A stretch of DNA of 61,679 nucleotides, from assembly GCA_947572235.1 (NCBI GenBank), contig CANPBB010000004.1:1-61679 (forward strand). Reading direction: 5' to 3'. Position 1 is the stretch's first letter. Every line of letters begins with the position of its first letter. Of this stretch, positions 57,214-61,679 are shown in pieces. The DNA comes from an uncultured Clostridia bacterium (lineage in GTDB: Bacteria; Bacillota; Clostridia; Oscillospirales; Oscillospiraceae). The position numbers and the translations under genes are program-made. Under the pieces are notes generated by a model. That model had not been told where the DNA came from. It did no database searches and saw only the letters and a list, made by a program, of their open reading frames with translations.

Positions 57214-58385
57214 GACGCGGCGCCCCCTTCCTTCTGGGCCAGCGCCAGCAGCTCGCCGCCTTGGCTCCGGGCCCTGCGCTTCTTGATCTCATACATGATC
57301 AGGGCCATGGTAATAACGCCATAGGAGACAAACACACGGAAATACTCTCCGATCATGGCGTCGCCGGTGATAGCGACACCCGCCTTGGGTGCCACGATGA
57401 ACATGGTGTGGAACAGTATGACGCCCAAAAAGACGTTTCCGATGGAAGCTTTTTCCACACTGGCGCCGCCAACCAGCAGCGCGGCGATGCAGAACATGCC
57501 GATCTGGGAGTGGGCGGTGTAGGTGGGGAAGTTGCCGATGTTCTGGAGATAGATGATCTGACCGAAGCCGGCAAAGACTGTGGAGATGATGATGGAGATA
57601 ATCCGGGTACGGTCCACATTGATGCCGGCGGCCTGCGCCACATCCATGTCCTGACCCACGGCCCGCATGTCCTGCCCCAGCTTCGTCCGACGGAACCAGA
57701 CAATGAACAAACACAGCACGGCGATGATGATGAAGTTCAAAACCGGAATTTTTACGCCGTTGTAGAAGATGGCCAGCTCATTGTCCAAGCACTGGCGCAT
57801 ATTGGTCAGATTCACGGTGGTCCGGATGCCAAAGCCTCTGGGCAGGCGGATGGAGGCGTGCTTGATGGGGATGATGGAGGCCATAAAGTAGAGCACCACC
57901 AGCTGGTAGAGGCCGCCGACAAAGTAGTTCATCATATAGCCCAAGATCATCTCGCGGCCTTTGGCCATGTTCATGAGCTTGCCGCACATGAGACCCAGCA
58001 GGGCGGACAGAGGCACGGACAGGATCATAGCCAGCACCACGCCGGGAATGCCCCAGATCTGCCAGTCGGTGACAAAGATCAGCGCGATCTGGCCCGCCAT
58101 GGCCCCCAAAGTCATGCCGAAATTCAAGCCCATACCGGACATGATGGGGATCAGCAGGCTGAGGATTAAAAAGATGTTCCGCCCCATACGGGTGATGATC
58201 TCGTTGAGCAGATAGCTGGTAGAGAAGCCGGAGAGGGGAATGCAGACGGCGCAGATGATAATGAACATGATGGGCACAGCGTAGTTGCGCACAAGTTCCA
58301 AAATCCTCCGGCCAAGAGGGGTAGCGTAGTTGTGCATAGATTCCAAATTCCTCTGGCCAAGAGGAGTATTTTTATTACTGCTCAT
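57210..58385 (-). CDS. ABC importer permease (BPD_transp_2), second of pair
   Basis: A 391-residue membrane protein with about ten helices of the RbsC/YufQ family. It shows GMGLNFGMTLGAMAGQIALI, the coupling segment TKLGQDMRAVGQDMDVAQAAGINV and ALLVGGASVEKASIGNVFLG. The cytosolic N terminus has a 15-residue tandem repeat (residues 7-21 and 22-36), TPLGQRNLESMHNYA then TPLGRRILELVRNYA. The start overlaps the first permease stop by four bases. Together with that permease it forms the channel of a nucleoside- or sugar-type importer. Confidence 0.92.
   Translation of the reverse strand: MSSNKNTPLGQRNLESMHNYATPLGRRILELVRNYAVPIMFIIICAVCIPLSGFSTSYLLNEIITRMGRNIFLILSLLIPIMSGMGLNFGMTLGAMAGQIALIFVTDWQIWGIPGVVLAMILSVPLSALLGLMCGKLMNMAKGREMILGYMMNYFVGGLYQLVVLYFMASIIPIKHASIRLPRGFGIRTTVNLTNMRQCLDNELAIFYNGVKIPVLNFIIIAVLCLFIVWFRRTKLGQDMRAVGQDMDVAQAAGINVDRTRIISIIISTVFAGFGQIIYLQNIGNFPTYTAHSQIGMFCIAALLVGGASVEKASIGNVFLGVILFHTMFIVAPKAGVAITGDAMIGEYFRVFVSYGVITMALIMYEIKKRRARSQGGELLALAQKEGGAAS
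58278..58367 (-). repeat. 45-bp tandem duplication inside the permease gene
   Basis: 58323-58367 and 58278-58322 are imperfect copies of one 45-base unit, in frame. They encode TPLGQRNLESMHNYA and TPLGRRILELVRNYA in the cytosolic N terminus. Confidence 0.85.
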
Positions 58386-59458
58386 TTCAATCCCTCCGTT
58401 TTTCTCGTCAGGGCGTAGACCACCATGCCGTTGGAGACGATGATACGGATGACCTCGCTCACGTCCGTGTGGATCAGAGCGGTGATCACGGTGGGTGTCA
58501 TGGTCACAAGGCCTTGGAAGAGGAGCGTGCCGATGATGACGTTGGAGATGGAGGCCTTATTCACCGACGCGCCGCCGATGAGGACAGCCGCCACCGCCGG
58601 CATGGTCATATTCTGGGGGGCCGTGTAGAGCTGCACAAAGCCGAAGCCCTGCTGATAGACGATGATGCCGATGGCGCCCAGCCAAGTGGAGAGAATCACA
58701 GACAGCAGCCGGATCCGGTCCACGTTGATGCCGGAGGCCTTGGCGAAGGTGGGATTGGAGCCCACGGCGGTCATAGCGGTGCCGGTCTTGGTGTGGAGGA
58801 ACGCCCACATCAGAAAGGCCAGCAGGGCGAAGAACAGCAGGGATCCGGTGGGAATCACCAAATTGATCCCCCAAGGATTCAGGTCGATCTCAAAGAGCTT
58901 GGAGAGGACGTTGGCGTAGAAGCTGTCCAGAGCGAACATGCTTCTGAGGCCCACGCCGGTGTACGCCATAACGATAGAGGGGTTCTTATAGGGGATCATC
59001 AGCCACATGATGCACATGAAGGACACAGAGGAGAACCCCACATAGGTGGCCACCATCATCTCGCCGCCCTTGATCCTGTTCAGCAGCGCGCCATAGCCGC
59101 CGCCAAAGAGGATGGCAAAGGGGGTGGACACCACAATGGCCATCACAAAGCTCATAGGACCGGTGAAGCCCATCTCGATGGCCAGCGTACCGCCCAAAAG
59201 ACCCGACAGGACACCCAGAGGGATTCCGAAGTTCAGCCCGCAGCCGGAGTGGATCATAGGCACCATGGCCAACACCAGTACAGCGTTCCAGCTGAAGCGG
59301 TTGATGACATTGGTGATCTGGGTGGCCAAATCGGACCCGGTGATGGGGGCCATAATGAAGAGGAAGATTAAAAATCCGGTAATAATCAGTCTCGGCAGGC
59401 CGTAGGTATTGACGAGCTGACCGAAGCGGGTTTGCTGCAGTTGTTCTGATTTGCTCAT
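58382..59458 (-). CDS. ABC importer permease (BPD_transp_2), first of pair
   Basis: A 358-residue membrane protein with about ten helices. It has GCGLNFGIPLGVLSGLLGGT, the coupling segment TKTGTAMTAVGSNPTFAKAS and AVLIGGASVNKASISNVIIG, as in its partner at 57210-58385. The start at 59458 has AAGGAGGG 7 bases upstream. It directly follows the ATPase gene with a small gap. The paired permeases of different length are typical of BmpA (YufNOPQ)-class importers. Confidence 0.92.
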   Translation of the reverse strand: MSKSEQLQQTRFGQLVNTYGLPRLIITGFLIFLFIMAPITGSDLATQITNVINRFSWNAVLVLAMVPMIHSGCGLNFGIPLGVLSGLLGGTLAIEMGFTGPMSFVMAIVVSTPFAILFGGGYGALLNRIKGGEMMVATYVGFSSVSFMCIMWLMIPYKNPSIVMAYTGVGLRSMFALDSFYANVLSKLFEIDLNPWGINLVIPTGSLLFFALLAFLMWAFLHTKTGTAMTAVGSNPTFAKASGINVDRIRLLSVILSTWLGAIGIIVYQQGFGFVQLYTAPQNMTMPAVAAVLIGGASVNKASISNVIIGTLLFQGLVTMTPTVITALIHTDVSEVIRIIVSNGMVVYALTRKTEGLK

Positions 59459-59471
59459 ATCAATACCCTCC

Positions 59472-61076
59472 TTACACAACTTTACTGATCATCAGTGTGC
59501 CAAACTCCTCCGAGGACGCCGCCGCGGGCAGAATGCCCGAGACCTGTCCGCCGGAGATGATGGCGATCCGGTCACAGGTCTGCCGCAGCTCCTCCAGCTC
59601 GGAGGAGATCATCACCACCGTGACGCCGCTCTCCCGGTTGAACTGCTTCAGCGCGTCCAGCACCAAGGCCTTGGCGCCCACGTCGATCCCCCGGGTGGGC
59701 TCGGACACAAAGAGGAACTTGGGCTCTAAGGCGAAGGCCTTAGCCAGACACACCTTCTGCTGGTTGCCGCCGGAGAGCTCCTTGGCCCTCTGCTTGGAGC
59801 TGGTGCACTTGATCTGAAGCTGGTCAATATACTTCTGGGTCACGGTGTGGATGGCCTTCTCGTCCCGCCATTTGACAAGGCCCCCGAGGAGGAGCTTCAA
59901 AAACTTGTTCTGAATCTGCATGGCGGGGAAGGCCACGTTCCACTCCAGTGTCTCATCCAACAGCAGACCCACCTCCCGCCGGTCCTCCGACACAAAGGCC
60001 AAGGAGGAGTCCAAGCACTTGCGGGGGTTGTTCAGGGGAATCTCCTGCCCGTCAAAGACCACGGTACCGCCGGCCTCGTAGAGACCCATGATGCCGTTGG
60101 GGATTCCCAGCTTCCCCTGGCCGGCCAAGCCGCCGATGCCCAAAATCTCACCCTGGCGCATATCCAAGGAGACATTGCGCACCGTCTCACCGGGCATGTC
60201 CACCCACAGATTCTTGATGGACATAACGGTCTTGGCATCGGCCTTTTCGTCCTTAATCTCGGCGCGGGAGGCGGCACTCTGCACGTCGCGGCCCACCATC
60301 CAGCGTGTGATGTCATCCACACTGGTCTCTCTGGTGGAAACGTCCCGGACCACGCGGCCATCCCGCATAACCACCACCTTGTCGCACACCGAGAGGATCT
60401 CGTGGAGGCGGTGGGTAATGAAGATCACGGAGATCCCTTGGGCGGCCATGGCCCGAATGGAATTCAGCAGAGCCTCCGCCTCCTTCTCCGTGAGAACGGC
60501 GGTGGGCTCGTCTAAAATCAGTAGCTTGAGCTGATCCTTGCTCAGCTCGCGGGCAATCTCTGTAAACTGCTTGTGGCCCACGGGCATACTGCTGATGACC
60601 ATTTTCGCGTCAATCTCCACGCCCATCTTCTGGATGGCCGCGGCGGCCCGCCGGTCCATCTCCTTGTAGTCCAAGGTGTTGAGCCGCTCGCCGAAGACTT
60701 GGGAGATCACGTTTTTCTTTTGGGGCTCCCGGTTGAGGAGGATATTCTCTGTGGCGGTGAAGCCGGGAATCAGGGAGAACTCTTGATGGACCATGCCAAT
60801 GCCGGCCTTCAGCGCGTCGAAAGGGGTGTTGAACACCACTTTCTCTCCGTTGATGATGATGTCGCCCTCATAGCCGCCGGTCTCCCGGATAACGTCCATA
60901 CCGAAGAGAATTTTCATCAGTGTGGACTTGCCTGCGCCGTTCTCACCGCAGAGGCCCAGAACCTGACCGGCCTCCAAGGTGAAATTGATGTCGGTGAGGA
61001 CCTGATTGCCGAAGAAGTCCTTCTTGATGCTTCGCATCTCCAGCAGAGGAGCATTTGAGCTGCCTATCGAAATCAC
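59472..61076 (-). CDS. ABC importer ATPase with two nucleotide-binding domains
   Basis: A 534-residue double ATPase (RbsA/YufO class). The first half has Walker A GENGAGKST, the Q-loop MVHQEFSL and LLILDEPTAVL. Its signature region reads SSMPVGHKQFTEIAREL, not the classic LSGG. The second half has a non-standard P-loop GLAGQGKLG but a full signature LSGGNQQKV and FVSEPTRGIDVG. Such asymmetry is normal for this class. GTG at 61076 is the likely start, with a poor ribosome site (AAAGGG two bases away). Operon with both permeases. Confidence 0.92.
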   Translation of the reverse strand: MISIGSSNAPLLEMRSIKKDFFGNQVLTDINFTLEAGQVLGLCGENGAGKSTLMKILFGMDVIRETGGYEGDIIINGEKVVFNTPFDALKAGIGMVHQEFSLIPGFTATENILLNREPQKKNVISQVFGERLNTLDYKEMDRRAAAAIQKMGVEIDAKMVISSMPVGHKQFTEIARELSKDQLKLLILDEPTAVLTEKEAEALLNSIRAMAAQGISVIFITHRLHEILSVCDKVVVMRDGRVVRDVSTRETSVDDITRWMVGRDVQSAASRAEIKDEKADAKTVMSIKNLWVDMPGETVRNVSLDMRQGEILGIGGLAGQGKLGIPNGIMGLYEAGGTVVFDGQEIPLNNPRKCLDSSLAFVSEDRREVGLLLDETLEWNVAFPAMQIQNKFLKLLLGGLVKWRDEKAIHTVTQKYIDQLQIKCTSSKQRAKELSGGNQQKVCLAKAFALEPKFLFVSEPTRGIDVGAKALVLDALKQFNRESGVTVVMISSELEELRQTCDRIAIISGGQVSGILPAAASSEEFGTLMISKVV

Positions 61077-61092
61077 ACCCTTTATCTAAAAT

Positions 61093-61230
61093 CCTGTATT
61101 CACAACCGCAAACGCCGCCTAACGGGATATTCTCCCCCCGCTCCTTGCAGGGGAGGGACCGAACGGATCGACAGGAGCGGTCTGAGGAGAACTTCCTCAT
61201 CCATCTGCCATTTCCAGTTGTGAATACAGG
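61093..61230. repeat. intergenic element bounded by 14-base inverted repeats
   Basis: CCTGTATTCACAAC (61093-61106) and its exact complement (61217-61230) enclose 110 bases with no coding frame. The left arm lies 17 bases upstream of the ATPase start. It could be a small mobile repeat, or a leader whose ends pair to present a large folded domain ahead of the ATPase. Confidence 0.6.
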
Positions 61231-61237
61231 TTCTAAG

Positions 61238-61272
61238 GAAGCAGGGGGGAGGATGAACCTCCCCCCTGCTTC
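61238..61272. terminator. 15-bp stem between binding-protein and ATPase genes
   Basis: GAAGCAGGGGGGAGG (61238-61252) pairs perfectly with 61258-61272. The minus-strand side lacks a T-run, so it more likely lowers read-through or protects the binding-protein mRNA end, giving more binding protein than transporter. Confidence 0.7.
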
Positions 61273-61307
61273 TTTCATTGATTTCCTGTAAAATGCAGTG
61301 GCTTCGC

Positions 61308-61679
61308 TTACTTCACGGTGTAGTACTTCTCAGGAACCTCGACGTCAGTGGCGCCCATGAACTTGCCGGGATTGCCCATGATATAGGTATCCTGGTAGAT
61401 CAGGAACACGTTGTCCTCCTTGACGCCGGTGTCAGCATTGGTGTAACCGGAGCCGTTCCAAGCAGCCTTGGGGGAGTACTCCTGCAGGGCGGCGGCCACG
61501 TCGTCCATGTTGTTGATCTCGCTGGTGCCCTCGATCACGTTAATAGCGTGCTGGGCCAGACCGGCGGACAGGCAGTAGCCATAGGAGTAAGCCCAAGTGC
61601 CGAAGCGGCCGTCGCCGCCGGCGTCCACAACAGCCTGCTCCACCTTGGCCAGGATGGCGTCAAAGTCGCCGGCCTCGGC
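61308..61679 (-). CDS. C-terminal part of ABC importer substrate-binding protein (DUF3798-like), 5' end outside window
   Basis: The minus strand is open from the right edge to the stop at 61308 (124 codons). The fragment includes GDGRFGTWAYSYGYCLSAGL, AINVIEGTSEIN and NVFLIYQDTYIMGNPGKFMG, ending EKYYTVK. Position upstream of the ATPase and two permeases, and the periplasmic-binding-protein look, identify it as the binding lipoprotein. I associate the C-terminal pattern with DUF3798, with modest confidence. The signal peptide and lipobox lie outside the window, so they cannot be checked. The ligand is unknown. Confidence 0.65.
   Translation of the reverse strand, partial: AEAGDFDAILAKVEQAVVDAGGDGRFGTWAYSYGYCLSAGLAQHAINVIEGTSEINNMDDVAAALQEYSPKAAWNGSGYTNADTGVKEDNVFLIYQDTYIMGNPGKFMGATDVEVPEKYYTVK

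Overview
The window reads as a chromosomal segment of a high-GC, spore-forming anaerobic Firmicute. The best guess is a Clostridia/Oscillospirales gut lineage. This is inferred from the sporulation genes spo0A and spoIVB, a Firmicute-style division and cell-wall (dcw) cluster, many LytTR and OmpR-type two-component genes, consensus sigma-A promoters and strong AGGAGG ribosome sites. Most genes are clearly GC-rich. A few (1-780, 1541-2233, about 3665-4330) are visibly AT-rich and look acquired. No rRNA, tRNA or CRISPR array was recognised.

Layout. 1-6.2 kb: a LytTR regulator cut by the left edge, trmO, an AT-rich zinc-ribbon gene, an rRNA uracil methyltransferase, a small DUF6440 protein and a beta-CASP nuclease. 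6.4-13.4 kb: a zinc-ribbon membrane protein, a BceAB/FtsX-type ABC exporter, a TraX-like membrane protein, and an AgrA/AgrC-like LytTR regulator-kinase pair preceded by three phased LytTR-type boxes. 13.7-22.0 kb: a six-gene operon (SWIM zinc finger, HEAT-like protein, MoxR AAA+ ATPase, DUF5682 protein with a TraB/TIKI-like active site, a small Imm32-like protein, and a CoxE-like VWA protein). It matches the Escherichia coli yehL-yehM-yehP-yehQ set with two additions, and is the most interesting system in the window. 22.1-28.4 kb: a BceRS-type two-component pair, a DUF2089 regulator with a 57-residue membrane partner under a palindromic promoter, fakA-asp23 facing the other way, then rsmD-coaD-coiled coil.

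28.9-42.6 kb is the dcw cluster: mraZ, rsmH, ftsL, a PASTA penicillin-binding protein, murE, mraY, ftsW, murG, murA, ftsQ, ftsZ. It has MraZ operator repeats and a separate ftsZ promoter. murF, murD, murC and murB are absent. Two copies of a palindromic repeat family sit inside it, exactly at the ends of mraY and murA. A third copy lies inverted at 54.6 kb.

42.8-56.6 kb: an HD-domain protein with a CmpB-like membrane protein, spoIVB-spo0A with an array of 0A boxes, a DUF554 membrane protein, a decayed IS110-family transposase, tcdA, a membrane-anchored parvulin foldase, a class A penicillin-binding protein, a DUF1292 protein, a repeat-rich intergenic stretch with a possible structured RNA, and a hemerythrin-CheX-like-receiver fusion. 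56.7-61.7 kb: a minus-strand BmpA/ribose-type ABC importer operon (binding protein cut by the right edge, double ATPase, two permeases, DUF6672 protein).

Functionally the window joins envelope growth and division, sporulation control, envelope-stress sensing (Bce-type regulators and exporter), a putative MoxR-VWA chaperone-like machine and a possible oxygen-responsive signalling protein. All functional statements come from reading motifs by eye. No database search was run.
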